DNA of 64,000 bases from Paenibacillus aquistagni (GTDB lineage Bacteria > Bacillota > Bacilli > Paenibacillales > Paenibacillaceae), in assembly GCF_900177815.1 (NCBI RefSeq), contig NZ_FXAZ01000001.1, positions 1,364,001-1,428,000 of the forward strand, in the 5' to 3' direction. The notes beneath the pieces are model-generated. The model was not told the origin of the DNA. It searched no databases and saw nothing but the letters and a program-made list of their open reading frames with translations. Shown here in pieces: positions 34,045 to 42,505 of the stretch (positions within the stretch are counted from its first letter, which is position 1; each line of letters begins with the position of its first letter). The position numbers and the translations under genes are program-made.

Positions 34045-34551
34045 TTACGATTGTCTCATGACTCGAACGTCAGGAGCCAGAATCGATTCCCCTTCATATA
34101 GCTGGAATCGGCCATCCTGCCACTCAATGCGCAAGAGCTTCCGATTATCCGCTTGGTAATCCCATACATATTGCTCGCCTGCAGTGCCGAATGGAGTCTG
34201 CCCCGTTACCATCACTTGACCGTTATACTGATCCTCTAAGTAGAACCAGGTTCCATCCAATTCAATCTCAGTCGGAACTTCATCTACAGCATCCAATCTG
34301 CCGTCGATGGAATCGAACAACGTGTAATACAGCTGTTCTCTTTTTTCAATTCGCAAATATTTCATCTGCGCCCCATCTCGAAGCGTCAGCCATACAGAGG
34401 AGCGAACCCTCCATTCCGTACGTCCAATAATCTCGTATGTCACAAGCGATACTTCAACGATGTCGCCAGGCATTAAGCTAATTGGCGTCTTCTCTGGCTT
34501 GGGTGGCTCTGGCTTCTCTATGATCTTGCGCATTCGTTTCCATAGACTCAT
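34045..34551 (-). CDS. DUF4178 protein
   Basis: A 168-residue cytosolic protein with a basic Pro/Lys/Glu start (MSLWKRMRKIIEKPEPPKP) and a beta-rich body with LMPGDIVEV, EWRVRSSVWLTL and WFYLEDQYNGQ. This is the DUF4178 pattern commonly encoded near PspA/phage-shock and DUF350 genes. No catalytic motif is seen. Located between DUF350 (29 bp upstream) and DUF4247 (15 bp downstream) in one transcript. Confidence 0.82.
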   Translation of the reverse strand: MSLWKRMRKIIEKPEPPKPEKTPISLMPGDIVEVSLVTYEIIGRTEWRVRSSVWLTLRDGAQMKYLRIEKREQLYYTLFDSIDGRLDAVDEVPTEIELDGTWFYLEDQYNGQVMVTGQTPFGTAGEQYVWDYQADNRKLLRIEWQDGRFQLYEGESILAPDVRVMRQS

Positions 34552-34580
34552 GCCTGATCACTCCCTTCTTTCCCCTTGCT

Positions 34581-35000
34581 TTATAAGCAAGCTGCGATAA
34601 TAAATGCTCCTACGACGTGCAAGGAGCCTGCGAGCAAGGCGTGGGACATCATTCCGTTCTTCGTGCCTTCCTCGAGATTCAAGTTGAACATCACACGCAG
34701 GATGAGGCGAACCAACCATTCAATAATGAGCAAAATAATAAAGGCAATTACGGAATAAATTAATGCCTCTCCCAAGCTGTAAGCAACTCGAATGGAAGTT
34801 GAGAGGATATAGCCTTGTGCGAACAGCTTCATCACGAATCTTGTGGTGACAGCCACATTCCCTTTTTTCATCTCGCGCATATCGTTGTAAGACGTAAAAA
34901 TGGAGTCTACAAACATTAAAATGAACAGCAGCACTACACTGATTCCTGTCCACACTCCAATGGCTTGCACATTTTGCAAGGTTACATTTAATTGATCCAC
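34581..35000 (-). CDS. DUF350 integral membrane protein
   Basis: A 139-residue protein with four membrane helices, two half-repeats each with two helices, typical of DUF350/YjfL proteins. It is encoded just after pspA; in Bacillus ydjFGH and many other clusters a membrane protein of this kind accompanies PspA. It might be the membrane target or sensor of the cluster. A hairpin at 35063-35093 separates it from pspA and may lower its expression. Confidence 0.83.
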   Translation of the reverse strand: MDQLNVTLQNVQAIGVWTGISVVLLFILMFVDSIFTSYNDMREMKKGNVAVTTRFVMKLFAQGYILSTSIRVAYSLGEALIYSVIAFIILLIIEWLVRLILRVMFNLNLEEGTKNGMMSHALLAGSLHVVGAFIIAACL

Positions 35001-35062
35001 CTTATATCCTCCTATGTGTCAATACAGCTGTACACGCTGCGAGCAGCGATGTGCCGTCGAAT

Positions 35063-35093
35063 AAAGACGCTTGCTGGCGCAAGCGTCTTTTCT
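35063..35093. terminator. strong hairpin between pspA and the DUF350 gene
   Basis: AAGACGCTTGC (35064-35074) and GCAAGCGTCTT (35079-35089) flank TGGC, with T-rich bases on the right; the minus strand continues TTATTCG. It may terminate most pspA transcripts and let part of them read through. Confidence 0.75.
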
Positions 35094-35129
35094 TCATGCT
35101 ATCTACAGACTTATGTGTGAAGATCCGGA

Positions 35130-35810
35130 TTAATTCCCGGATTTCTCTTCTTGTACCTTCTTCATAATAGCAGCAAGCTCATCTTCAACCTCTCTGCTGG
35201 AGCCAAGCTTAGCAAACTCATCATCAAGCGAGGAATTCTTGCCCACAAGCTCATTGCTCGCATCCGCCTGTGCTTCCATCTGAAGCATCTTCTCTTCCAT
35301 GCGCTTAAGACCAGCTGTTGCAGTGTCGGAGCTGAAGCCAGACATTGTTTTGTTGATTTCATTTTGAGCCTTGGCAGCATTGTAGCGCGCAACAAGCGTT
35401 TCACGTTTGTTTTTCATATCCGTGTATTGCTTGCGCATCTCATTAAGCTTATTGCGAAGATTGTCTGCAGATTCTTTATTCTGATCATAATTGATCTTGA
35501 ACTCAGCCATCTTCTGCTCTGCCGCTTTCTTCTCTTCAAGCGCACGGCGCGCAAGATCAAGATTGCCAGCGCCAACTGCAATATGCGCTTGCTCCTCACG
35601 TTTCTTCACCAGTGCTTCCTGCTCTTCGTATTGCTGCTTGAAACGCTTCTCTATAGCGATCTGCTGTGCGACTGCACGCTCCGCCTCTTCCAGATCCTCT
35701 TGCATATCACGCAAATATTGATCCGTCATCTTGATTGGATCTTCCGCCTTATCAATCAGTGCATATAAATTCGACATCGTCACATCTCTTAAACGTTTGA
35801 ACAAAGACAT
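35130..35810 (-). CDS. pspA: PspA/IM30 family membrane stress protein
   Basis: A 226-residue, almost entirely helical coiled-coil protein. The start MSLFKRLRDVTMSNLYALID contains the amphipathic membrane-binding helix, followed by EDPIKMTDQYLRDMQEDLEE, which is highly conserved in PspA/LiaH/Vipp1. Such proteins are ESCRT-III-like and assemble on damaged membranes. It is the first gene of a cluster with DUF350, DUF4178 and DUF4247, and a near-ideal SigW-type promoter lies 55 bp upstream, as in B. subtilis ydjF. Confidence 0.92.
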   Translation of the reverse strand: MSLFKRLRDVTMSNLYALIDKAEDPIKMTDQYLRDMQEDLEEAERAVAQQIAIEKRFKQQYEEQEALVKKREEQAHIAVGAGNLDLARRALEEKKAAEQKMAEFKINYDQNKESADNLRNKLNEMRKQYTDMKNKRETLVARYNAAKAQNEINKTMSGFSSDTATAGLKRMEEKMLQMEAQADASNELVGKNSSLDDEFAKLGSSREVEDELAAIMKKVQEEKSGN

Positions 35811-35865
35811 TTCGTCACTACCTCCTCAGATATCAACACCATAATAACGGTTATTGCTAGTATAA

Positions 35866-35891
35866 TACGAATCAAAAACAAGCGAGTTTCA
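35866..35891 (-). promoter_or_regulatory. SigW-type ECF promoter of pspA
   Basis: On the minus strand TGAAAC (35891-35886), exactly 16 bp, then CGTA (35869-35866). This matches the B. subtilis SigW consensus. Leader about 50 nt to the pspA ATG. No sigW gene lies in the window. Confidence 0.85.
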
Positions 35892-36337
35892 TTTTTGTAT
35901 CTTAATCCATATTGCTCTTTTTTAAAAGATATGTAAAGCGGCAGCATAGCCGTTAGTATCGAAGCAGCAGGACATGTCAGCTTGATACCGTCCCAAGTCC
36001 TTCTAGCGAGAACTGATGCTTGTGAACCAAATGAGGAGATGGATCTTAGCTTCACCTTTGATACCTTGGAGGAGCGCCTAATGGCGGCATTCTGCTGGAA
36101 AGTGGCTCAGGGGCGTGGTATTCCAACTAACATGTGTAAAGACGTATATTGTATAGACGTATGATGATTGAACATTTAACTATCGATTGAATAATCAAGG
36201 CATCTTGCAAGCCACCGCCATATTTAACCCCATTAAGTAAATGTTGTTGTGGATTCAAGAGCGCCTTTGCCCTCTTAGCGCTTAATTCCAAGCAATTGTA
36301 TGTCTTCTTTTTGCATGTCTATTTTTTATGTCCCAAA
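35892..36337. other. intergenic stretch without a supported gene
   Basis: About 450 bp between the pspA promoter and the terminator of the pyr genes. A 60-codon plus-strand frame (35982-36164) has no ribosome site. Nothing else recognisable is seen. Confidence 0.4.
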
Positions 36338-36375
36338 TAAAAAAGGCCGTCTTCGCATGCATACGAAAACGGCTC
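36338..36375 (-). terminator. terminator of the pyrK-pyrD-LpdD-like operon
   Basis: GCCGT and TTCG arms (36346-36355 and 36363-36373) flank a CATGCATA loop; six T residues follow on the minus strand. About 40 bp after the stop. Confidence 0.8.
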
Positions 36376-36415
36376 TCGATTACTCAACGGTGTTTATTCC
36401 TTCGACTTTTAACGG

Positions 36416-36781
36416 TCAGTTGTGATTTAAATGCTTGTAAAGAGTACTTCGAAACACCTGCCAGGATGCATCGACCACCTCTGCAATCTGTTCCTTCTTC
36501 AGATGATCAAAGTGAACGCCAGCGATAATGGTAATATTTCCGTTCAGCACTTGTGCAGCTTCCTGAGCCATATCCTCCGTTAGAAGATGCTCTTTATGTC
36601 CTGGAATGGACTGTGTCATCACTTGCGGCTCTTCAGTCTCCAAGTCGCGATAAATCGTCGAGATCGCTCCAATATGATGATCCGATTCCTTGTCTCCGCC
36701 TGTTAAGACAATAAGCCAGTCTCGACCAATCGCAGTGACCCTGCATTGAATAGCCTGTTCGGGAACCTTCCAGCTGCTCAT
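36416..36781 (-). CDS. LpdD-like (prenylated-flavin chaperone-like domain) protein
   Basis: A 121-residue protein beginning MSSWKVPEQAI. The blocks WLIVLTGGDKESDHHIGAIS, SIPGHKEHLLTEDMA and NITIIAGVHFDHLKKEQIAE resemble the LpdD-like domain associated with UbiX/UbiD-type decarboxylases. No decarboxylase gene is nearby; instead it starts one base after the pyrD stop, so it is coupled to dihydroorotate dehydrogenase. Its role there is unknown; a flavin-handling function is conceivable. GAGGA lies upstream of the ATG. Family call by memory of the pattern only. Confidence 0.68.
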   Translation of the reverse strand: MSSWKVPEQAIQCRVTAIGRDWLIVLTGGDKESDHHIGAISTIYRDLETEEPQVMTQSIPGHKEHLLTEDMAQEAAQVLNGNITIIAGVHFDHLKKEQIAEVVDASWQVFRSTLYKHLNHN

Positions 36782-36782
36782 G

Positions 36783-37715
36783 CTAGATGATTCCTCTAAT
36801 CTCATCAAGGCTTTGGATGTTTTCAAGCTCCATAAAGCTTTGCAGCCCCGCCAGCAATTCTTCGCCTGCCCGCAGATTCATAAAGTTGTACGTCCCTACT
36901 TGGACGACTTCAGCGCCCGCCATAATGAACTCAATGATATCGGAAGCATTCGAGATGCCTCCCATACCGATCACAGGAACGCTAACCGCCTTGGCTACCT
37001 GATGCACCATCCGCAGGGCGATCGGCTTAATGCATGGGCCCGACAAGCCTGCATACATGTTGTTGAACATGCTCTTGCGGTCATGAATATCAATCTTCAT
37101 GCCAGAGAAGGTATTAACAAGCGAGATGCTCTCTGCCCCTTCCTCCTCGCACATGACGGCCATCTCCACGATATCCTCTGCTTGCGGCGATAGTTTTACC
37201 GCTAACGGCAGCGAGGTCACTTGACGAACCTCACGAATCACTTCTCTTGCAACAGCGGTTTTGATGCCGAAGGCAATCCCGCCTTCTTTTACATTCGGGC
37301 AGGAGATATTCAGCTCAACCATGTCTACAGCTTTCTTTTTGTTCTTATGGCGCTCATCCGCATCCTGCGTAATCTTAAGTGCACCTTGCACGTACTCTTC
37401 GATATTGCTGCCGCCCAGATTCACAATCTTCACAGGCTCAATGGTTTCCCAGAACTTCATCTCTTCTTGTAAAAATGCATCAATGCCAGGGTTCTCCAGG
37501 CCTACACTATTCAGCATCCCGCCTGCGGTCTCCACCATGCGAGTCCCTGTATTGCCGCGGCGCGGGTGAAGTGTTAAGCCCTTCGATGATATTCCGCCTA
37601 ATATATTGATGTCATACAGCTTGGCAAACTCTCGGCCAAAGCCGAATGTTCCAGATGCCATAATGATTGGATTGTTAAAAGGAATGCCAGCAACCTTACA
37701 AGCTAAGTTCCGCAT
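36783..37715 (-). CDS. pyrD: dihydroorotate dehydrogenase B, catalytic subunit
   Basis: A 310-residue class 1B enzyme that oxidises dihydroorotate to orotate in pyrimidine synthesis, with FMN bound in a TIM barrel. The catalytic base is Cys139 in [10 protein letters not shown], and [10 protein letters not shown] plus QVGTYNFMN form the phosphate site. Works with PyrK, which passes electrons to NAD+. The ATG at 37715 has AGGAGGTGGAG upstream and overlaps the end of pyrK by 20 bases. The other pyr genes are not adjacent and no PyrR-type attenuator is visible. Confidence 0.93.
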   Translation of the reverse strand: MRNLACKVAGIPFNNPIIMASGTFGFGREFAKLYDINILGGISSKGLTLHPRRGNTGTRMVETAGGMLNSVGLENPGIDAFLQEEMKFWETIEPVKIVNLGGSNIEEYVQGALKITQDADERHKNKKKAVDMVELNISCPNVKEGGIAFGIKTAVAREVIREVRQVTSLPLAVKLSPQAEDIVEMAVMCEEEGAESISLVNTFSGMKIDIHDRKSMFNNMYAGLSGPCIKPIALRMVHQVAKAVSVPVIGMGGISNASDIIEFIMAGAEVVQVGTYNFMNLRAGEELLAGLQSFMELENIQSLDEIRGII

Positions 37716-38406
37716 GCCACTCCACCTCCTGCGCATGAAATACAGGTCCGTCCGAACAAACCTTTTTATTTTTCTCCTTGTTCATCACAGAGCAGACATA
37801 GCATGCTCCAATACCGCAAGCCATTCGTTTTTCGAAGGATACATAAATATCGGTGTCCAACCCCTCGCCTTTTAACGCTACAGCCTTCATCATACCGAGT
37901 GGACCACATACAAACACTTGGTCGTATTTGGCCAAATCCAAATCTTCTAGAAGGTTTCCGTTAACCGTAACATTGAGCTCATTGGCATATGGCTCGTACA
38001 TTTCAGTCAAATAGGATTGACCACGGAAGCCAAGATATATATCTGGCTTGTCCTTTAACTGCTTTGCCGTGTACAACAGCGGAGCTACACCGATACCGCC
38101 GCCAACCAATGCTGTCTTGCCTGTCACTTCCGGAAATCCATTGCCGAAAGGACCTTCCAGCTGAATTTGATCCTGGGCACGCAGTCTAGCAAACATTCGC
38201 GTACCTTCGCCAGCAACCTTGTACAAGAATTGGATTGCGTTCTCTTCCACATTAAAAATACTGATAGGGCGGGACAAAATAGGTTCCCGATCCCAAGCAC
38301 GAAGCATGAAGAATTGACCCATGCGCGCTTGAAATTGACCTTCTACCGTCATAAGATAAATGCCTTCTGAGATGCGTTCATTGGAAACAATAGTGTGCAC
38401 AGTCAT
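37696..38406 (-). CDS. pyrK: dihydroorotate dehydrogenase B, electron transfer subunit
   Basis: A 236-residue FAD and [2Fe-2S] protein. [12 protein letters not shown] near 40-51 binds [17 protein letters not shown] near 100-113 binds NAD, and the four cluster Cys lie in the C-terminal [13 protein letters not shown] segment plus Cys in KKVCSDGP. It makes the heterotetramer with PyrD and transfers electrons to NAD+. An ATG at 38406 is used here, but a GTG two codons on (38400) is better spaced from AAGGGAG. A perfect TGTGA-N6-TCACA dyad lies upstream. Confidence 0.93.
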   Translation of the reverse strand: MTVHTIVSNERISEGIYLMTVEGQFQARMGQFFMLRAWDREPILSRPISIFNVEENAIQFLYKVAGEGTRMFARLRAQDQIQLEGPFGNGFPEVTGKTALVGGGIGVAPLLYTAKQLKDKPDIYLGFRGQSYLTEMYEPYANELNVTVNGNLLEDLDLAKYDQVFVCGPLGMMKAVALKGEGLDTDIYVSFEKRMACGIGACYVCSVMNKEKNKKVCSDGPVFHAQEVEWHAELSL

Positions 38407-38433
38407 TCTCCCTTTGTGAGGTTTACAACTATA

Positions 38434-38476
38434 ACTATGTCATGTACACATAGGGTTAACTGTGACCATTATCACA
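38434..38476 (-). promoter_or_regulatory. redox-type dyad upstream of pyrK
   Basis: TGTGA (38461-38465), six bases, TCACA (38472-38476), a perfect FNR/CRP-like dyad centred at 38468.5. A CATAGT -10-like box at 38439-38434 would give a start near 38427 and place the dyad at -41.5. The dyad could instead serve the divergent deacetylase gene. A better -10 match, TATAGT at 38433-38428, would give -47.5. Confidence 0.55.
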
Positions 38477-38689
38477 AAGACTGAAAACTTTTGATACAGT
38501 GTACGAAAGTTATCAGAAATTTAGAAAGGTTTTCTATTCTTACATGAAATCACTAGAAGATTGCTCATTTCTTCCTTTCAATCGAGGAACTGGAAGCAAG
38601 GAATTCCCTTGGGATGTAAGCCAAGCATATTTCATTCCATATAGGGACATAACAAGGGTATCATTCCTATGCAGGAAAGGAGACTTATG

Positions 38690-39781
38690 ATGCGGCAATC
38701 CTTCAAGCTGATCATGATATGCATAATTGTCTCGCTCCTCGGTGGGTGCCACACTGCCGTCACGGAACCTAAGAAGGCACTGCCAGCTCTGCCTGAGCAG
38801 GCAAATTGGACGAACTCATCTCCAATCGATGCTTCCTCTCATCATGAAATGATACAAGTTGCTCCTTCAAAGCATACGAGACAATCACCACAGGCTGAGG
38901 GAGACAAGAAACTGAAATTCACCCTGCATGCAGAAAAGAAACAGCAGCAGCTTCAAGAGGCGAATCATTCACAATTAAAAAAACGGCAGAAGCTTCAGCA
39001 ATCCAATCGTCATACGAATCATCAATCTGGCCAGCAGACGAAGCAGAATCGTCACACTCACAAGGAGCATCGCAAACAGCTCCACGCGCAGACGATGACG
39101 AAGGAACGCAAGCTTTCCTTGCCAGAGCTTCGGATTCGCTATCCCGACATATTCAAGATGCGAGGATCGGCCTCGGAGAAAAAAGTCGCGTTGACATTTG
39201 ACGATGTTCCCGACAATACGGTTACTCCTGTCGTGCTCGATATTTTAAAGGAAATGAACGTGAAGGCCACGTTTTTCCTAGTTGGATACCGGGCTAAGGC
39301 TCATCCCGAGCTAGTCAAGCGGATCGTCGCTGAAGGGCATACTTTAGGCAATCATACCTACAGCCATCCCTTGCTGACAAAGGCAGAGATGCCTAAGTTT
39401 ATTAATCAGCTCAAAGATACAGAGGATATCATTGAAGCTTTGGCAGGGTATAAGCCTCGTTTCTTCCGCCCTCCCTTTGGAGAAATCACGGAGGAGCAGT
39501 TAAAATGGGCTGGGGATCACGGTTACATCGTCGTAAACTGGGATGTTGACTCTAATGATTGGCGCGGCATTTCAACGAAAGCCGTCGAAGATAATGTCAT
39601 GTCCACCGTCTCCTCTGGTTCGATCGTTCTTCAGCATGCAGGCGGCAATGGCAAGCGGGAATACCTGCAAAATACGATTCATGCGTTACCCTCCATTATC
39701 AAGCAGCTGCGCGCACAGGATTATCACTTCGTCACATTGCCTGAACTGCTCCATGATCAGCAGCAAAAGCGCGAGCAATAA
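38690..39781 (+). CDS. polysaccharide deacetylase (NodB-type) lipoprotein
   Basis: About 363 residues. A lipobox LLGGC ends at Cys20, so it is tethered outside the membrane. Residues ~30-140 form a Gln/His/Lys-rich linker. The NodB domain follows: TFDDVPD (metal Asp pair, Val in place of the usual Gly), HTYSHP (His pair), RFFRPPFGE and SIVLQHAGG. It probably removes acetyl groups from peptidoglycan or another wall glycan. Two adjacent ATGs (38687, 38690) follow AAGGAG; the second has better spacing. Divergent from pyrK. Confidence 0.88.
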   Translation: MRQSFKLIMICIIVSLLGGCHTAVTEPKKALPALPEQANWTNSSPIDASSHHEMIQVAPSKHTRQSPQAEGDKKLKFTLHAEKKQQQLQEANHSQLKKRQKLQQSNRHTNHQSGQQTKQNRHTHKEHRKQLHAQTMTKERKLSLPELRIRYPDIFKMRGSASEKKVALTFDDVPDNTVTPVVLDILKEMNVKATFFLVGYRAKAHPELVKRIVAEGHTLGNHTYSHPLLTKAEMPKFINQLKDTEDIIEALAGYKPRFFRPPFGEITEEQLKWAGDHGYIVVNWDVDSNDWRGISTKAVEDNVMSTVSSGSIVLQHAGGNGKREYLQNTIHALPSIIKQLRAQDYHFVTLPELLHDQQQKREQ

Positions 39782-39799
39782 AATGAAAATATACATGAA

Positions 39800-39830
39800 A
39801 CAGACCTAATCGATCAACGATTAGGTCTGT
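39800..39830. terminator. bidirectional terminator between convergent genes
   Basis: ACAGACCTAATCG (39800-39812) and CGATTAGGTCTGT (39818-39830) form a perfect 13-bp stem with a five-base loop between the deacetylase and the 3D-protein genes. Confidence 0.8.
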
Positions 39831-39849
39831 CAGCATTCAGGTCTCCTTA

Positions 39850-40587
39850 TTACTTCAACACATATACTTCAATCTGCTGCACGCCAAAGGTTGAGCCAAC
39901 CTTTTTGCTAACTGGAACAAACAGATCGATACGCTTTTTCTTAATCTTGCTGCCTGTATCCGACGCTACAGCAACATATCCTCCTTCAGGAAGATGACGG
40001 AATTGATAGCCGGTTACAAAGAGCTTCGTTCCAAGTGGAATCACATCTGGATCTACAGCTACCGTACCAAGCTTAAGGTCATTTCCAAGTGCATCGACCG
40101 CGCCCCATGGACCATTCTCACTAGGATGGGCCGTGTATGCCGTTGCTTTCATGGATAGCTTCTTCGCATATTTCATGTCTCGGCCATTAATGGTAATAAC
40201 ATTCTTAGGCACGTTCTTTTTAGGCTTATTGACGGGTGTTGCTGCTGCGCTCTTGGCAGCCTTTGCTTCAGTTGCTGGTTTTGCTTCTTCACTAGAAGCC
40301 TGTCCTTCTGCTTGTACAGAAGCCGCATGCAAAGGATTCAAGGCCTGAAACTCCTTGGTTGGAGCTGGCATCGACATTTCAATGCCGCCTACTGTATCCT
40401 TCGCTGCGATCATCGGATGATCTGCAAGCAATGATTCCATGCCAAGCTTATATTCTTGTGCCACCGTATAAAACGAATTTGCACTACCCTCTGGCTCATC
40501 CGAGGATGCATACACAGGCAGTATAGCAAGCACAGTTGCTACACTCAGCAGCACGCCGGTAACCGTTACAAGTAGTCTTTTTTTCAT
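39850..40587 (-). CDS. 3D domain secreted protein, probable cell-wall-active enzyme
   Basis: A 245-residue exported protein. MKKRLLVTVTGVLLSVATVL and ILPVYASS form the signal peptide. A 90-residue Ala/Lys/Glu linker leads to the 3D domain in the last ~105 residues: KATAYTAHPSENGPWGAVDA, VDPDVIPLGTKLFV, ASDTGSKIKKKRIDLFV, with the three conserved Asp. The fold is like MltA/RlpA and YocH/YabE, linked to glycan strand cleavage. No LysM or G5 domain is present. Directly preceded by a c-di-AMP riboswitch, which in Bacillales typically controls wall hydrolases and K+ transporters. Confidence 0.9.
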   Translation of the reverse strand: MKKRLLVTVTGVLLSVATVLAILPVYASSDEPEGSANSFYTVAQEYKLGMESLLADHPMIAAKDTVGGIEMSMPAPTKEFQALNPLHAASVQAEGQASSEEAKPATEAKAAKSAAATPVNKPKKNVPKNVITINGRDMKYAKKLSMKATAYTAHPSENGPWGAVDALGNDLKLGTVAVDPDVIPLGTKLFVTGYQFRHLPEGGYVAVASDTGSKIKKKRIDLFVPVSKKVGSTFGVQQIEVYVLK

Positions 40588-40607
40588 AAAAATAAGTACC
40601 TCCTTGA

Positions 40608-40781
40608 TTTACGCCTTCGGGGTTAGTTGTCGGATTCGGGTAAGGAGTTCCCGTCTAGGCGCTTGGCTTGCATTAGATTAGCGCCATTGATTCACCCCAA
40701 GATTCTATGAAAAGCTGTTTCATTTGCTTTAGCAGAATCAAGAAAGCGTCCCCCGCCACAACATGTGTTCGGCTCGCAAAG
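40608..40781 (-). ncRNA. ydaO/yuaA-type c-di-AMP riboswitch
   Basis: Read on the minus strand, the conserved blocks occur in order: GGCGGGGGA, then GGGGTGAATC, a variable arm, CGGGAACTCCTTACCCGAAT, CCGACAACTAACC and GAAGGCGT. P1 can form between TTTGCG (40781-40776) and CGTAAA (40613-40608). An extended -10 TGATATGAT lies at about 40792-40784. Only 20 nt separate P1 from the start codon, and AAGGAGG sits 5 nt after P1; there is no intrinsic terminator between, so control at translation initiation is suggested. Boundaries are approximate. Confidence 0.93.
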
Positions 40782-40942
40782 CATCATATCACAATTTTGT
40801 AACCTGTGCGCAGGTATTTATTGTAATATCCTGCAAGTCCTTGCCTGACAAGGGATTCAGAAGCCACTTTTGTTACAGTTGTATTACAAAATCGTCACCT
40901 GACTTTCGTTAAGAATTGCATTTATTGGCATGTAAACAAATC

Positions 40943-40978
40943 AAAAAGACATCTTCTGCAAGCTGCTCAGAAGATGCC
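40943..40978 (-). terminator. terminator of the amino acid ABC transporter operon
   Basis: GCATCTTCTG (40978-40968 side) pairs with CAGAAGATG (40950-40958 side) on the minus strand, followed by TCTTTTT. About 30 bp after the ATPase stop. Confidence 0.82.
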
Positions 40979-41007
40979 TATCCTCATTCATCGGTATTCC
41001 GGTCATG

Positions 41008-41730
41008 TTATAGAACTTTACCCAAAAAATCCTTAGTGCGCTCGTGCTGAGGGCTGCCAAAGATCTGCTCTGGCGATCCCTGTTCAACGATGACGCCCCC
41101 ATCCATAAAGATGATGCGATCCCCCACCTCACGAGCAAAGCCCATCTCATGCGTCACAATCGCCATGGTCATCCCGGACTCCGCCAGTCCCTTCATGACC
41201 CCGAGCACTTCTCCCACCATCTCCGGATCAAGTGCGGACGTTGGCTCGTCAAACAGCATCACATGCGGCTGCATCGCTAGCGCCCTTGCAATCGCAATAC
41301 GCTGCTTCTGACCACCAGAGAGCTGTGAAGGGTAAGAGGCCGCTTTGTCTGCCAGCCCTACCTTCTGAAGCAAGTCCATAGCGATCGCATTGGCCTCCTC
41401 TTTGTTCATCTTCTTCACCTTGATGGGCGAGATCGTAATATTCTCAAGCACCGTCATATGAGGGAACAGGTTAAACGATTGAAACACCATTCCCATCTTC
41501 TCACGAGTCTTGTTCATATTATGCTTTTTACGATTAATAACTTCGCCTTCAAACACGACGTCGCCCGCAGTCGGCACCTCCAGCAGGTTCAAGCAGCGAA
41601 GCAAGGTACTCTTCCCAGAACCAGAGGGTCCAATAATAACGACGACCTCCCCTTTGTCGATACGAAGATCAATACCTTTTAGAATCTCATTTTTCCCAAA
41701 TGATTTATGGAGCTCTCTAGTTTCGATCAT
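41008..41730 (-). CDS. polar amino acid ABC transporter, ATP-binding protein
   Basis: A 240-residue ATPase of the GlnQ/HisP family: Walker [10 protein letters not shown] near 35-43, signature LSGGQKQR, Walker [22 protein letters not shown]-loop VTHEMGFA. It powers uptake through the permease encoded upstream, with which it overlaps by 14 bases. The substrate class is polar amino acids, but glutamine, cystine or others cannot be told apart. Confidence 0.92.
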   Translation of the reverse strand: MIETRELHKSFGKNEILKGIDLRIDKGEVVVIIGPSGSGKSTLLRCLNLLEVPTAGDVVFEGEVINRKKHNMNKTREKMGMVFQSFNLFPHMTVLENITISPIKVKKMNKEEANAIAMDLLQKVGLADKAASYPSQLSGGQKQRIAIARALAMQPHVMLFDEPTSALDPEMVGEVLGVMKGLAESGMTMAIVTHEMGFAREVGDRIIFMDGGVIVEQGSPEQIFGSPQHERTKDFLGKVL

Positions 41731-42376
41731 CTTTGTTCAACTTCCTTTCAAGAGCGACGATGCCTTTTGACAAGGTGAAAGTCATAATAAAGTAGAAGAA
41801 TGCTGCTCCAAGCAAAGGAGCGAGCGCTGTATACGTCTTCGAGCGTATAATGTTCGTCTCGAACATCAGATCGGCAAGTCCGATGACACTGACGATTGAC
41901 GTTTCTTTAATAATGGTCACAAACTCATTGCCGATTGCAGGCAATACGCTGCGGAATGCTTGCGGCATCACGATATGGCGGAATGTCATCGCTCTCCCCA
42001 TGCCAAGCGAGCGAGCGGCCTCGGCTTGCCCTCTATCGACGCCTTGAATGCCCGCACGGAAGATCTCAGCTAGATAAGCGGCGCTGTTCATCGACACCGC
42101 GATGAGGCCTGCTCCAAACATGCTCGTCGAAATGCCATATTCCGATAAGCCGAAGTATACGATAAAGAGCTGTACAAGCAGCGGCGTGCCGCGAAACACT
42201 TCAATATAAGTGACACTGATCCAGCGCAGCGGCTTAATGGATGATATACGCATAAGTACAAGAACAATACCAAGGATAACGCCAACTAAGACCCCTAATA
42301 GCGATAAAGACACCGTAGTGCCCACACCAGATAAATATCCGGATTTATATTCTATAATCGTTTCAAATACATTCAC
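41717..42376 (-). CDS. polar amino acid ABC transporter, permease
   Basis: About 219 residues with five membrane helices and the EAA loop [20 protein letters not shown] near 120-140, typical of HisMQ/GlnP permeases. The frame is open further upstream, but the best start is the GTG at 42376 with AAAGGGAG 9 nt before it. One permease gene with one ATPase and one binding lipoprotein makes a complete importer, probably with a permease homodimer. Confidence 0.9.
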   Translation of the reverse strand: MNVFETIIEYKSGYLSGVGTTVSLSLLGVLVGVILGIVLVLMRISSIKPLRWISVTYIEVFRGTPLLVQLFIVYFGLSEYGISTSMFGAGLIAVSMNSAAYLAEIFRAGIQGVDRGQAEAARSLGMGRAMTFRHIVMPQAFRSVLPAIGNEFVTIIKETSIVSVIGLADLMFETNIIRSKTYTALAPLLGAAFFYFIMTFTLSKGIVALERKLNKDDRN

Positions 42377-42426
42377 GAATATTAACTCCCTTTCCATCTC
42401 TTGCCTGATAGTCGTAAACACAAGGA

Positions 42427-42465
42427 GAAACGCCTCCAAATCCTCACCGGATGGAAAAGCGTTTC
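42427..42465 (-). terminator. intra-operon hairpin between binding protein and permease genes
   Basis: GAAACGC (42427-42433) and GCGTTTC (42459-42465) with inner TCC/GGA pairs. No T-run follows, so it more probably protects the upstream mRNA, raising binding-protein levels. Confidence 0.55.
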
Positions 42466-42505
42466 TAATCCATAGCTGTATATCTAATCCTCGAAGCTCG
42501 AAGTA

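Noticed and set aside
35982-36164. 60-codon plus-strand frame in the gap before the pyr genes
   Set aside because: No ribosome site and no recognisable family; not enough to call.
38499-38690. 63-codon plus-strand frame just before the deacetylase gene
   Set aside because: It covers the probable leader of the deacetylase gene and has no ribosome site or family.
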